The position numbers and the translations under genes are program-made. Source: a virus. Taken from it: DNA of 31,545 nucleotides. The notes beneath the pieces are model-generated. The model saw only the letters and a list, made by a program, of their open reading frames with translations, was not told where the DNA came from and made no database searches. The stretch lies in the IMG/VR virus record IMGVR_UViG_3300031952_000093, positions 1 to 31,545 of that record. One strand, given 5' to 3'. Within the stretch, counting starts at the first letter, position 1; each line of letters starts with the position of its first letter. Shown piece by piece: positions 12,481 through 21,252 of this stretch.

Positions 12481-13007
12481 GGGGGATCTACCTTTTTGTA
12501 CAATATTTCTGTTTTCTTTTTTTCAATTTTACTTTTCTCGAGGGCCTTTAGATTCGCGTCATAAGTTATACACGCGTCATCTAGCATTCTTTTTAGCATT
12601 GTAACTTCCATGACTTTAAGCTCTAATTGTTCATTTACCTGGCTGATTTGATTGGTTACTTTATCGAGAAGTTTTCTCTTTTGCAACGCGCGGGATTGCC
12701 CGGCCTCGATTTTCAGGCCAACCACAACAAGCGCGGGAACGGATCCGAGCAATAGGAGCAAGAATGTATTATAATCCCAATTCCATCCCGTTGGTTGATT
12801 TGACCAAGGGGGAATCCAGGATCGAGGATCCCCCGTTCCCGTGTATCTAACGGTATTACAAAAATATCCTATTGCAAGGATCAGGACAAAAATCAAAATT
12901 GTTTTCCAAAGTAACTTAGAATTGATTTTTGGGGGCTTGTAATTAGGATTGGTAGCGCGTTCCGTCATTTCTTCTTCTAATTCATCCCAATCGACAATGT
13001 TTTCCAT
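12411..13007 (-). CDS. Two-span membrane protein with coiled coil and Pro/Gln tail
   Basis: From the ATG at 13007, 198 aa. Acidic N-terminus, membrane segments at about 33-52 and 81-100, a coiled coil at about 103-172 (KRKLLDKVTNQISQVNEQLE), and a Pro/Gln/Ala tail (PCQPQAQPQAQPQAKEPQAQ) coded by the same repeat that starts the next gene. A TTG at 13028 would extend it by seven residues. Neither start has a strong ribosome site. It follows the tail-hub gene. Topology resembles a membrane-bound spacer protein; a lysis role is possible but unsupported. Confidence 0.75.
   Translation of the reverse strand: MENIVDWDELEEEMTERATNPNYKPPKINSKLLWKTILIFVLILAIGYFCNTVRYTGTGDPRSWIPPWSNQPTGWNWDYNTFLLLLLGSVPALVVVGLKIEAGQSRALQKRKLLDKVTNQISQVNEQLELKVMEVTMLKRMLDDACITYDANLKALEKSKIEKKKTEILYKKVDPPCQPQAQPQAQPQAKEPQAQPPN
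12428..12480. repeat. 12-bp tandem repeat read in two frames
   Basis: The minus strand carries copies of a 12-bp unit close to ACCCCAAGCACA, two perfect and others broken by one variant segment (CCAAGGA). In one frame it codes Pro-Gln-Ala-Gln repeats (end of 12411-13007), in the other Ser-Thr-Thr-Pro repeats (start of 12100-12480). Confidence 0.85.
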
Positions 13008-13043
13008 GAGAAAAGAATGATCTTGCAAGTTAATATTTATTTC

Positions 13044-16000
13044 TTAAATATCCCAACCAACTATGACCCAATCTAAATTTATCCAATTGCCTTGAGTAAT
13101 GCTGGAAAATATATCAATCTTCCGATCTTCCGATACGGCTGAACTTACGTAAGCTTGCAAAGGTTGATTAACTGATTGAACGGATGCACCAACCCCATTG
13201 AAACTTCCCGTGTTTCCAAATTTTCTAAATAGGAAAAATGCTGCCACACTAGATGACCTATAAGAAACCTGGATATGCACGGCCCGAACCCCATCGGGAA
13301 TGATCGCTGATAAATTAACGGTTGACCATCCCGGGGCCGTTGTTAACGCGGTTCTTGAGAAGTCATAAGCCGTGGCTTCCGGGGTCCGTTCTTCACGGGT
13401 TCCTGATCGCAATCTATTATCGGGATTTTGTTGTGTTATAGTACCTTGGGTTGTGGATGATTTTGACGCGTCATAGGATGTGCCTTGCGAATCCCCATCC
13501 CGTCCAATGCTCTTATAGACATCCATGAACTCTTTATATGTGATAATATTATTAACAAGCCACATTTCTGAAAAGTCGTTTTTCAGATCGATAGGATCTA
13601 CCTGAATAACGAGGTAGTTATCACGCGGGACAATCCGAACCCCGTCATCCCATTCAAAATCAATTGTCTTGCCGGGTTGGATGAATCCTTGGCTTTTGAC
13701 CCGAAGTTTTATAAAATAGGTCAAATAATTTTTAGTTGGATTTGTATAAATGTTGAAACGGTTTATGGCTAAATCAACGGCCTCGTTATGGTTCAAAATG
13801 TTTGAATCTTGAAGCTTTATGAACGATATTCCTTCCGTTCCTTCGATTGCTGGATTCCCAATATGGACATATCGAACCTGGGTTTCATTGTTCTTAGCCC
13901 CTATTACCTCACTTCTTGATATTCGCATGTCAACCTTATCAATCGAAATAACGGCCACTTGTGGATGCCCGTAGGTCCATCTTATGCCCGTTGCGATAGG
14001 TTGATTTAACATTTGAACCTTTCCATCGGGTTCATAATAAATTGCTCGTTTTTCTAAATGGCGCATGAATTTTACAATATCTTGAATTGGCATTTGCCAA
14101 TTTCGCTTATATGGTGAAGAAACACTTGAAATTGTTCCCGCATAAAGGAAACACGGGAAAATACGTTCTGGTATTAACTGAAAACCGATAGGAATAATGG
14201 GGGGAATAGCAGCAATGAAAACGTTGTTTCCATTCAATATAAACTTCAAATGGTCCTCGCTCTTAAACAAAGTATTGTTGATTGCTGGAGCGACATAATT
14301 CAAAATCAATGGTCTTGCTAAATCTAATTCATATTTTTGTAATGCTTCATAATCTAAACCGACAAATTTTATTGATGAAATTGACTTTTCAGTATTTGAT
14401 CGGGGATTAAACATGCGCCCGATGATACTAGTCAAACCAAATCCATCTACAAATTCATAAAAATAACTTTCCTTGTAATAAAGAAGTGATTCAGGATCGG
14501 TATAAAGTACAGCTTCACTTGGCTTTCCGGTTGCCTCGACGCGCAATTCAAGGGAGGCCGCAACGGGTTCTGGAATTAAGGCTCTCACTATTAATTTAGA
14601 ACCGGTAGATGGGGAAACCTCGTTTAACCAAAATTGAGGATAATTACCTGGTGTTAATTGATCGCCAATATCATAACCAGGGGTTGGCGTAAGTTTTCTA
14701 CATAATCCATTTATCGGCAACCAAATCGCGGCAAATTTATCATTTATTGTGGCATAAAATGATATATTGCTGAATTGATATTTATTTGAATCCAATGATC
14801 GGGCCGAAAGTGTATTAAATATAGGCCAACTCATTACGAATGTTTTAAATTGGCTTAATGTGGCATCCCAAAGGCTTATTGTAAAAAAAATACCGGATAT
14901 ATCCCGGCCTGAAACCCAACAAGCATTATCCGGTGTTGGTTGTACACCGGATTGTAATAATACACTTGTAAAAGTATTTAGACCTGAATCATAAACAAGC
15001 CAACGCGTGTTGGTTCCATCTTGAATCCCAAAAATATAAACTGATGTACTATCGCGGATCATTGAACCCGTCCAATGAACCCCATAGGTTGCATTGACTA
15101 TGAAACCCGTCGTTAATGTATAAGTGTTCCTTAAAACCCATAGATTAGTAGTTTCATTTAAAGTATATGATCGAATCAAGGTAACGGGATTGGCCGGGAC
15201 GGGATTAAATGCCGTTATTATGCCCATGTAACCATTAGGGATTCCTTGAAGGAAAAATAACACGCGCTCGAATTGCGGGGGATCGGGAACGGCAACCCAT
15301 GAGGCACCAGAATACCGACTTATCTTTGAAAAACCCCCGGTATAATTGTGATAAACCCAATCTCCTAAATTGTTGCCTAGAACCTTATCATAGGCCGCAA
15401 TGTATTGGGCATGGATTGTTTGTGAAAAGCCACGATAAATGCTCCAATTTACTGAATTATTGAATTCTTGACCTAATATATAAGTTGGACCTCCCGTAAA
15501 TGATCGGAGAACCCGAATGTATCCTTGTGATAATTGATAACCAAATGGACCACATTCAATTGCAATTTTAAAGAAACCGGGATTCGATCCATCGGATAAA
15601 TATCCTTTATCTTGTAATTCATAAACGCCTAATCCAGCATTATAGAGCTTTAAATATGAATTTGTAATCTTTGCCGAAACATTTTGATTAGTATCCGAAA
15701 AGAATTCCAACAAGTTGAAAGTTGTTGGAGAAAATGGAATAACGAAAGGGCCGAACTTTTTCCCATCCACCGATAAAATCCAATTGCTTCCCGTTGGGTT
15801 ATATCCCATTTCAAAAGTGTGCCATGCGTTAGGAACAAACAAATTTGCTATGATCTGAACCCAAGTGACGTTATTTCTAATTTCAAGGTTGCCGGTTGAA
15901 TCTACGCGCAATTGAATAGATAAACTACCATTGGAATCTCGAATTCCAAAAACAAAATGACCGGTGCTTGGTAATTGTTCAAATGCTATATCAATTAACC

Positions 16001-16223
16001 AGGGGCTTGTTCGATTTTGAGTAATTATTTTATTTGCTGGATTATGGACTAGGTTTCCCGTGGCCGTCACGGTATATCGTGATACTTTTGTATTCAGTTC
16101 AGGATCGGTAATTACCTCAAGAATCCCAACAGAATATGTCCATTCTGAAAATGATGCTAATGTACCAAGGGGCCAACGTAAAAAATTCTCATAAAGATGA
16201 TATTTAGGATCCAAAACCGTCAT
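13044..16223 (-). CDS. Large tail hub / receptor-binding protein (1059 aa)
   Basis: The longest gene. Residues about 20-200 look like a concanavalin-A/laminin-G beta sandwich (SPWLIDIAFEQLPSTGHFVFG, NAWHTFEMGYNPTG, WILSVDGKKFGPF). Residues about 200-560 are strand-rich repeats that could be a propeller. Residues about 590-930 resemble a tail-hub protein (YLTYFIKLRVKSQGFIQPGKTIDFEWDDG, then NYLVIQVDPIDLKNDFSEMW). The C-terminal 100 residues form another beta domain (VRAVHIQVSYRSSSVAAFFLF). It follows the tape-measure and distal-tail-like genes, the usual place for hub and adhesin. Likely forms the tail tip and contacts the host. ATGA overlap with the upstream gene. Confidence 0.8.
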   Translation of the reverse strand: MTVLDPKYHLYENFLRWPLGTLASFSEWTYSVGILEVITDPELNTKVSRYTVTATGNLVHNPANKIITQNRTSPWLIDIAFEQLPSTGHFVFGIRDSNGSLSIQLRVDSTGNLEIRNNVTWVQIIANLFVPNAWHTFEMGYNPTGSNWILSVDGKKFGPFVIPFSPTTFNLLEFFSDTNQNVSAKITNSYLKLYNAGLGVYELQDKGYLSDGSNPGFFKIAIECGPFGYQLSQGYIRVLRSFTGGPTYILGQEFNNSVNWSIYRGFSQTIHAQYIAAYDKVLGNNLGDWVYHNYTGGFSKISRYSGASWVAVPDPPQFERVLFFLQGIPNGYMGIITAFNPVPANPVTLIRSYTLNETTNLWVLRNTYTLTTGFIVNATYGVHWTGSMIRDSTSVYIFGIQDGTNTRWLVYDSGLNTFTSVLLQSGVQPTPDNACWVSGRDISGIFFTISLWDATLSQFKTFVMSWPIFNTLSARSLDSNKYQFSNISFYATINDKFAAIWLPINGLCRKLTPTPGYDIGDQLTPGNYPQFWLNEVSPSTGSKLIVRALIPEPVAASLELRVEATGKPSEAVLYTDPESLLYYKESYFYEFVDGFGLTSIIGRMFNPRSNTEKSISSIKFVGLDYEALQKYELDLARPLILNYVAPAINNTLFKSEDHLKFILNGNNVFIAAIPPIIPIGFQLIPERIFPCFLYAGTISSVSSPYKRNWQMPIQDIVKFMRHLEKRAIYYEPDGKVQMLNQPIATGIRWTYGHPQVAVISIDKVDMRISRSEVIGAKNNETQVRYVHIGNPAIEGTEGISFIKLQDSNILNHNEAVDLAINRFNIYTNPTKNYLTYFIKLRVKSQGFIQPGKTIDFEWDDGVRIVPRDNYLVIQVDPIDLKNDFSEMWLVNNIITYKEFMDVYKSIGRDGDSQGTSYDASKSSTTQGTITQQNPDNRLRSGTREERTPEATAYDFSRTALTTAPGWSTVNLSAIIPDGVRAVHIQVSYRSSSVAAFFLFRKFGNTGSFNGVGASVQSVNQPLQAYVSSAVSEDRKIDIFSSITQGNWINLDWVIVGWDI

Positions 16224-16705
16224 TGAAAAACTACCTCGAAGTTGCCTTTCACTTTAAATAGGTTTTCCTTTTGTGCAAAAGACGGCACCAATTCAGAAAG
16301 ATAACCGTTCACATAATCTACCATTATATCACTTGTATTTGCGAATTGCCAATATTGATTTGTGGCAAATTTAACAAATAGGTACAAATTGGGATTTGAT
16401 ATTCTCCTATGCCGTGCAAAGAATCGGTTGACCAAATTGGCTTGATCGAGAGTATTTACCTTGAGCCAACCTTCAAATGGAATTGATACCGACCATTCTC
16501 CTAATGGAACGGCAAACGAAAATCCACCAGGAAAAACTTCTTTATTTACCGCGTTTCCGATAGAAGGGGCATTGGCTTCTAAATACAGAAATAAATATGT
16601 ATATCCAAATTGGAAGTTGGCCAGGTCTATATTGTCCGGATCCGACCAAATTTGAGTAGTTGAATTATTTTCGATGAGGGTTAAACCCGGTTCAGGTGCA
16701 ACCAT
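16220..16705 (-). CDS. Distal-tail-like protein (161 aa)
   Basis: A strand-rich 161-aa protein between tape measure and hub, the position of distal tail proteins. Segments such as FSFAVPLGEWSVSIPFEGWLKV and LYLFVKFATNQYWQFANTSDI suggest a beta sandwich. Distal tail proteins form the ring joining tail tube to the tip. The family call is by position and fold impression only. One base separates it from the tape-measure stop, and it overlaps the hub gene by four bases. Confidence 0.65.
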   Translation of the reverse strand: MVAPEPGLTLIENNSTTQIWSDPDNIDLANFQFGYTYLFLYLEANAPSIGNAVNKEVFPGGFSFAVPLGEWSVSIPFEGWLKVNTLDQANLVNRFFARHRRISNPNLYLFVKFATNQYWQFANTSDIMVDYVNGYLSELVPSFAQKENLFKVKGNFEVVFQ

Positions 16706-16706
16706 T

Positions 16707-17786
16707 TTAATCCACCAGAAATGCTTGTTTTTGTATTTGACGTGCTAATCTATTTATTTGTTCATCATTCAACAAGATGGGATTCGTTATATTTGTGTTA
16801 TAGGTTCTTGATTCTTTTGAACCACTTTCCGCGCCTCCCGATGCAACCGCGCGTGTGAATGCCGTTAACATTTCAGGATTCATGACCAATTCTCCCGCGT
16901 GAACAATTGCGGGGCCGGTTGACATTACCGTTCCACCCTCGGCCAACCGTGCTAACCTAGGAATATCGGGGAACCAATTCAGAAAATCCATCATGTTCAG
17001 AAAATCAATGAACGCGTTGATTATGTCGATAAAGAAATTTATAAATGCTTTGAACCCGTCAACAATGGCATTCCAAATAGCCCCGGCATTATCTATCAAC
17101 CAGGTTATCCCTTGGGCTATCCAGGTAAAAAATTGGGTAATATATGGAATGATGGGCATGATAACATTTTGAATTATCCAAAGCAAGACATCATTGATAA
17201 CCATGACCACTTTAATGATTGCATCGAGCATTCCTGAATCAACTAGTCCCTGGATCAAGGCCATGACAACCTCGACAACCGCGGAAGTAATTGCGACTAG
17301 CTGTTCAAAAACCCCTGAATCAACTAATTTTTGAATTACGAATCCGATCAATTCAAAAATCACGGCAACAATTGGCATTAGGGCCTCGATGATAGGCATT
17401 ATTGCCATCATGAGATTTATAATAATTGGAACCAACTTCTCGATAACCGGGCCTATCATTGTCCCGATCATTGTTGCTAATTGGGTAATTGCCCCTATAA
17501 CCGTCGGGGAGAAAATTTGCTTGATAACATTTTGAAGAACGGGCATTAATGTTTGTTTCAAAATTCCGCTGAAAATAGAAAACAATTGTGCAAAAGGTTT
17601 TAGAAGGCTAACAATGGGTTCAAGAATCTTGTTCAGGATGTCCCCCATGCCCATTGCTTCTTTCATTTGATTGCCAATGTTACCTATAACCCCCGTTGCG
17701 GTTTTACCCATGCTTTGAAGCCCTTTTCCAAGGCCTCCCATGAGGCCTTTAGCTCCCTTGGCAACCATTCCAAAGATTGCAGCCAT
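16707..17786 (-). CDS. Tape measure protein
   Basis: A 359-aa hydrophobic, helical protein rich in Ile, Met and Gly, with long membrane-like helices (about 95-265) and the C-terminal turn typical of tape measures, LAEGGTVMSTGPAIVHAGEL (281-300). It sits directly after the tail chaperones. Tape measures set tail length at about 1.5 angstroms per residue, so a tail near 50-55 nm is expected. The start shares a TAATG with the end of the frameshifted chaperone. Short compared with many siphoviruses, consistent with a short tail. Confidence 0.88.
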   Translation of the reverse strand: MAAIFGMVAKGAKGLMGGLGKGLQSMGKTATGVIGNIGNQMKEAMGMGDILNKILEPIVSLLKPFAQLFSIFSGILKQTLMPVLQNVIKQIFSPTVIGAITQLATMIGTMIGPVIEKLVPIIINLMMAIMPIIEALMPIVAVIFELIGFVIQKLVDSGVFEQLVAITSAVVEVVMALIQGLVDSGMLDAIIKVVMVINDVLLWIIQNVIMPIIPYITQFFTWIAQGITWLIDNAGAIWNAIVDGFKAFINFFIDIINAFIDFLNMMDFLNWFPDIPRLARLAEGGTVMSTGPAIVHAGELVMNPEMLTAFTRAVASGGAESGSKESRTYNTNITNPILLNDEQINRLARQIQKQAFLVD

Positions 17787-18028
17787 TATCTATGCCTTTT
17801 CATTTTTGAACTCATATCTTTTATTCCCTTTTCCTGGGCTTGTTGTTCGGCCTCGATCATTGCCCCCCAAAATATCTTCTTGGGCTTGTCGAGGGCTTTG
17901 TATTCTTCGGAGGTTAAGCCTAATGCCCTCCGAAAGTTAAATTCATCCAACATTAGGGCTAGCTCGGGATTTTCTCTAATCCAGGCTTGTCTTGCCCCTC
18001 GAGTTTTATATCGAACAATCTCGGATGC
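17786..18028 (-). CDS. Tail assembly chaperone T segment, made by -1 frameshift
   Basis: An 80-aa frame without its own suitable start continues the upstream chaperone frame after a -1 shift on the A9 run at 18029-18037. It begins ASEIVRYKTRGARQAWIREN and ends KDMSSKMKRHR at TAA 17788-17786, in a TAATG overlap with the tape measure. A TAG lies in this frame just upstream of the slip site, so it can only be reached by shifting. The fusion from ATG 18336 is about 183 aa. In phages the equivalent G-T fusion binds both tape measure and tail tube protein during assembly. Confidence 0.85.
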   Translation of the reverse strand, partial: ASEIVRYKTRGARQAWIRENPELALMLDEFNFRRALGLTSEEYKALDKPKKIFWGAMIEAEQQAQEKGIKDMSSKMKRHR

Positions 18029-18336
18029 TTTTTTTTTATGCTATTGAACCGGGATTCGATTGCTTCGGCAACTTCGGCAAGAAGATCGAAGCTTAACTCG
18101 ATATCATCTAAATCGGCCTCATCCGCAAGATACTTCTCATCCATCTTTGGATTAATGACCATTTTAAACATGATCAAGTTTCGCAAGTTGAGGGATGCAA
18201 TTCCTCGCCGTTCATCATTATCTATTTTATCCAACTTATCAAATTCTCGAACGGCAATGTCGATAATCTGATACGGGACGGATTCCCGAACCTCAAAAGT
18301 TTTCTTTCCAATTATTATGTTTTTAGTCTTTGCCAT
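17959..18336 (-). CDS. Tail assembly chaperone G
   Basis: A 125-aa protein from ATG 18336 (GATGATT upstream; an in-frame ATG at 18345 is less likely). It starts MAKTKNIIIGKKTFEVRESV, with an acidic helical centre (ADEADLDDIELSFDLLAEVA), between the tail tube and tape-measure genes, exactly where lambda-type gpG lies. Near its end the codons ATA AAA AAA AAG contain a slippery A AAA AAG heptamer that allows a -1 shift into the T segment. Unshifted ribosomes add 22 residues (HPRLFDIKLEGQDKPGLEKI...) and stop at 17959. Confidence 0.85.
   Translation of the reverse strand: MAKTKNIIIGKKTFEVRESVPYQIIDIAVREFDKLDKIDNDERRGIASLNLRNLIMFKMVINPKMDEKYLADEADLDDIELSFDLLAEVAEAIESRFNSIKKKHPRLFDIKLEGQDKPGLEKIPS
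18028..18038 (-). promoter_or_regulatory. Slippery site for -1 programmed frameshift
   Basis: On the minus strand nine A followed by G (18037 to 18028). In the chaperone frame this reads ATA AAA AAA AAG, containing A AAA AAG, the same heptamer as in E. coli dnaX. Slipping back one base continues as GCA TCC GAG and opens the T segment. Confidence 0.8.
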
Positions 18337-18367
18337 TTGAATCATCGCGTTAAAAAAGGGTTAAATA

Positions 18368-19645
18368 TTACACTTGAATGACGGTTGACCTCTCGTAATA
18401 ATCAAGGTTAAAGTCATCCTTGCTAATTGCGGTAACTATTGCACCGGGCATGGTCTTAAATTCCGCGTCAATCCCCATTATCGAATCATCCTTGCCAGGA
18501 ACCATTTCAGGATGATCCGACAAGTACATTTTATCAATTGCGATTTGGATATAATGGTTCGCGTCGATTTGGAATTTAACTAGCAACGGCATGGCGGTAA
18601 CATAAGCATTTACCGATGTGTTGATCAGATCATAAAGGATTCGGGAATTTGGGAAGTAATGCAAGGTTGCGGTAAATTCCAAGGTTCCAATGGATTTAAA
18701 CGAGGCATAACAATCTCCAACCACCGTTTTTAATTCGGCCCCGTTTTCGATGCTAATCTTGACTGAATCACAAATATCCTTCACAATCGGGGATTTTGAA
18801 TTGTAGGTTAATGTTAATGTATCAACATTGCACCATTTCATCATTAATTCATTTCCCGGATCGGCCGGGATAGGTAATCCAACCGTTCCATCTATTGCCT
18901 TTGCAACAATAAAACCAACGGCCTGAACGGCATCGGCCGATTTTTCCGCGGTTAATTCCCAGGTCTTTATGAGCATTCCAAGCATGTCAACACAAATAGT
19001 TTCCGCGGCATTGACATTTGGAATCAGAACATGACTTGCAAAGGTTGGAAGATCCGAACCAACCCCCATAGTATGTAACCAGGGTCCCTTGAAAATCTCG
19101 CAAGAAGCCCCGTTGATACCGGCCGGGGCCGCGGGAACGGTTATGTCAATCGTTACCGTGTTGGCCGTGTTGGATAGGATGAGCAACCGGGTTCCATTAT
19201 AGATTCCCGAAGTAATTTTAATCATGTCCCCGATATGGGCATTTACTGAAAGGCCTCCCGTTGTTAATGTTAGAACGGCCGAACCCGAACCTGATAAAAC
19301 GACATCAGTTTTCGCCGGGGCATAACTAGTTCCCGAAGTTATGCAAGAACCTAAAACCCCATGAATGAACCTTGCGGATTGTAAATAAAAATTCAAGGAT
19401 TCCTCGACGGGATCATAACCAAGCTCGCTTATGAGGTTCGGTAATCGGCCTCCACCGATTGTATATCGCCTTTCCCTTTTTAACTTCGGCCGAAGGATCG
19501 CAACTTCTCCTTCTTCGGGAATATCCAAAGATAGAGTTTTAGTTAATTGTGCATCCTTCACGGCCTCGGGAATTCGGAGGCCCCCGCGTTCAAGAATAAA
19601 AGAAATTTTGGAATTATCCCGGTGGTAAGAATCTACATGCGACAT
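18368..19645 (-). CDS. Major tail (tube) protein
   Basis: A 425-aa protein placed just before the tail chaperones, the position of the major tail tube protein. It is strand-rich, with a Gly/Ser/Thr-rich inserted region (residues about 110-185, for example GSGSAVLTLTTGGLSVNAHI) that may be an extra surface domain, and tube-like ends (KMYLSDHPEMVPGKDDSIMG and FKTMPGAIVTAIS). The start is the ATG at 19645 with TGATC three bases upstream; the ATG at 19654 is less likely. Longer than typical tube proteins of about 200 aa, probably because of the insert. Confidence 0.75.
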   Translation of the reverse strand: MSHVDSYHRDNSKISFILERGGLRIPEAVKDAQLTKTLSLDIPEEGEVAILRPKLKRERRYTIGGGRLPNLISELGYDPVEESLNFYLQSARFIHGVLGSCITSGTSYAPAKTDVVLSGSGSAVLTLTTGGLSVNAHIGDMIKITSGIYNGTRLLILSNTANTVTIDITVPAAPAGINGASCEIFKGPWLHTMGVGSDLPTFASHVLIPNVNAAETICVDMLGMLIKTWELTAEKSADAVQAVGFIVAKAIDGTVGLPIPADPGNELMMKWCNVDTLTLTYNSKSPIVKDICDSVKISIENGAELKTVVGDCYASFKSIGTLEFTATLHYFPNSRILYDLINTSVNAYVTAMPLLVKFQIDANHYIQIAIDKMYLSDHPEMVPGKDDSIMGIDAEFKTMPGAIVTAISKDDFNLDYYERSTVIQV

Positions 19646-19673
19646 GACGATCATGTAATTACTCGATTCATCC

Positions 19674-20414
19674 TCATTTAAATCTTGCTTTAAACACTTT
19701 CATGGCAAGATTTTTCGTGTTGAATTGTGCCTTGATAGGAGCCAGGATTGAAACTATCTGATTGATAAAATTATCATATAATCGCTTAGCTTTATTCCGT
19801 CCATTTAATAAAATTAGATTATACCAACCTGATCGGGCATCAGGATCCTTCAATTTCTTTCCCCGACGGCCAACATTCAAATGTGACCGTTGAAGTGATT
19901 GCTTCGGATGTCGTAACCAGGTTGTGGGCATCTTGTTCACGGGTTTAGCATAAGGAATCTTTGGGGTTCCCAATTTAACCGAAAATGGACCTACCTTTTT
20001 TTGAAAGTCATCTATGCTATTTAATCCATCTTCAACCCCATCTTCAAGTGCCTCTCGCAATGCGCCCGTGTCCCGCGGGGCCGTCGTGTTGATAAGACCG
20101 GAAACCCCTCCGCGGCCAGGACCCATCAGATATTCCCGCAATGGTTCATAGAGGATTGATTCGAGAAGTGTTGCAACATTTTTATAATTAAATTCCCGAA
20201 CCTTGTATTTATCCAAATCATCAGTAATCGCAACTTCGATGATAATATCCATTCCTAGTTCTCCCATTGGACCTAGGTTTCTGTGATAGGGGGTTACCTT
20301 TGCGCGGCCGGGTTGACCCTTGGCCTTTTGTCGAATCTTTTGACCGGCCTTATGTGCCCCCGCGCGCACGGCCGGGGACTTAACAATTCTAGGTGGCCGT
20401 TTCTTTTTGCCCAT
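19674..20414 (-). CDS. HK97 gp10-like tail completion / neck protein
   Basis: A 246-aa basic protein carrying TAPRDTGALREALEDGVEDG (about residues 110-129), the hallmark of HK97 gp10-type proteins that complete the head-tail joint. The N-terminus is very basic (GKKKRPPRIVKSPAVRAG). It sits between the capsid-side adaptors and the tail tube gene, as expected. Upstream of the start lies a direct repeat TATCTTAAAT-TATCTTAAAG that also covers the end of the preceding gene. Confidence 0.78.
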   Translation of the reverse strand: MGKKKRPPRIVKSPAVRAGAHKAGQKIRQKAKGQPGRAKVTPYHRNLGPMGELGMDIIIEVAITDDLDKYKVREFNYKNVATLLESILYEPLREYLMGPGRGGVSGLINTTAPRDTGALREALEDGVEDGLNSIDDFQKKVGPFSVKLGTPKIPYAKPVNKMPTTWLRHPKQSLQRSHLNVGRRGKKLKDPDARSGWYNLILLNGRNKAKRLYDNFINQIVSILAPIKAQFNTKNLAMKVFKARFK

Positions 20415-20430
20415 ATATTACCACAACATA

Positions 20431-20450
20431 CTTTAAGATAATTTAAGATA
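20431..20450 (-). repeat. 10-bp direct repeat TATCTTAAA, possible operator
   Basis: On the minus strand TATCTTAAAT is followed at once by TATCTTAAAG. The second unit extends into a 14-mer, TTATCTTAAAGTAT, that recurs on the plus strand at 29466-29479 in the promoter region of the lone regulator. It may be a binding site for one of the RHH proteins; it could also be chance in AT-rich spacers. Confidence 0.35.
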
Positions 20451-20877
20451 CTTCTCGAACCTTGCCTTTTCGGAAAGCTTGGACCTCGAATTGTATCCAC
20501 CAAGATCCTCGACGTGAAAATTGTTCGAGGGATGCAATTTCAAGACGGTTATAAACTTCGGTAACGGCAATCTTGATAGTTATATCCCTAAAGTTATTAT
20601 AAATGTTTTCCGCGTCATTTTGGTGACCGGCCTTAATGAGAATCATGTAAGAATCAGCATAACCCGTTCCATTTCTCCCGCGGCCAAGGCCTAATTCATC
20701 CACGGTTGTCGAGGGCAATTGTATCAGGATGACGCGTTTTCTTCGCAAGATTCGCAATAATTCAGGATCATTCTCATTAGTAAAATCGAACCTATTACCC
20801 TGGGATCGCAATTCAACAATACTTGGCCGGTTCACAATCCATTGTCCATTTTCGATAAGAGGGGTTAACGCGAACAT
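20443..20877 (-). CDS. Head-tail joining protein, tail-terminator-like by position
   Basis: A 144-aa protein from ATG 20877, one base after the upstream stop, with GGGGGAT and GGTGA just before it. The frame is open back to a TTG at 20913, which I do not favour. It has alternating strands and a central helix (ILIQLPSTTVDELGLG, IKIAVTEVYNRLEIASLEQF, SWWIQFEVQAFRKGKV). Its place between a connector-like gene and the gp10-like gene suits a head closure or tail terminator protein. No firm family match. Confidence 0.65.
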   Translation of the reverse strand: MFALTPLIENGQWIVNRPSIVELRSQGNRFDFTNENDPELLRILRRKRVILIQLPSTTVDELGLGRGRNGTGYADSYMILIKAGHQNDAENIYNNFRDITIKIAVTEVYNRLEIASLEQFSRRGSWWIQFEVQAFRKGKVREVS

Positions 20878-20878
20878 T

Positions 20879-21214
20879 TCACCGATCCCCCGGCCTGAAA
20901 TGCCACAATGCAACTAATTTATAACGACGGGCTATGAGCTTGATCATCGCGTTATCTTCTTCTCTAATTGGAATCGCCTTATCGTCGTCGAGAACCCGTT
21001 TGTAAATTACAAAAGCAAAAGCCTTTAATAGATTAAAAGTATCGGCCATTATTGTTCCCGCGGGAACATTAAATATTCCATTGATTAAATCGCGGGCCTT
21101 GCGTTTAAGCATGATATTCTTTGACTTGGAGATTGTGTTATCACCGGCAACGGGTTCCCCGTCGAAAACCTCATCGGCAATCTCTTTATCATCCATGTAA
21201 AATTGTTCGGACAT
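20879..21214 (-). CDS. Head-tail connector-like protein (111 aa)
   Basis: A helical 111-aa protein following the major capsid gene, the usual place for the gp6-like connector that binds under the portal. It starts MSEQFYMDDKEIADEVFDGE, with a conserved-looking helical core (NVPAGTIMADTFNLLKAFAF) and a basic C-terminus. Its stop is embedded in the ribosome site of the next gene. Function inferred from gene order. Confidence 0.65.
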   Translation of the reverse strand: MSEQFYMDDKEIADEVFDGEPVAGDNTISKSKNIMLKRKARDLINGIFNVPAGTIMADTFNLLKAFAFVIYKRVLDDDKAIPIREEDNAMIKLIARRYKLVALWHFRPGDR

Positions 21215-21250
21215 GAATCATTATATAAAAAAGAAGTATAAAAAAGGTTC
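21215..21250 (-). terminator. T-rich termination / promoter signal after the capsid gene
   Basis: On the minus strand two six-T runs follow the capsid stop (CCTTTTTTATACTTCTTTTTTATATAATG). Oligo-T tracts terminate archaeal transcription, and TTTATATAAT also resembles a TATA box for the next gene. Either or both would allow capsid mRNA to be made in excess of the tail genes. Confidence 0.4.
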
Positions 21251-21252
21251 GT

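Noticed and set aside
17667-18047. Plus-strand frames of 126 and 66 aa opposite the chaperone and tape-measure starts
   Set aside because: Antisense shadows; the minus-strand T segment explains this stretch.
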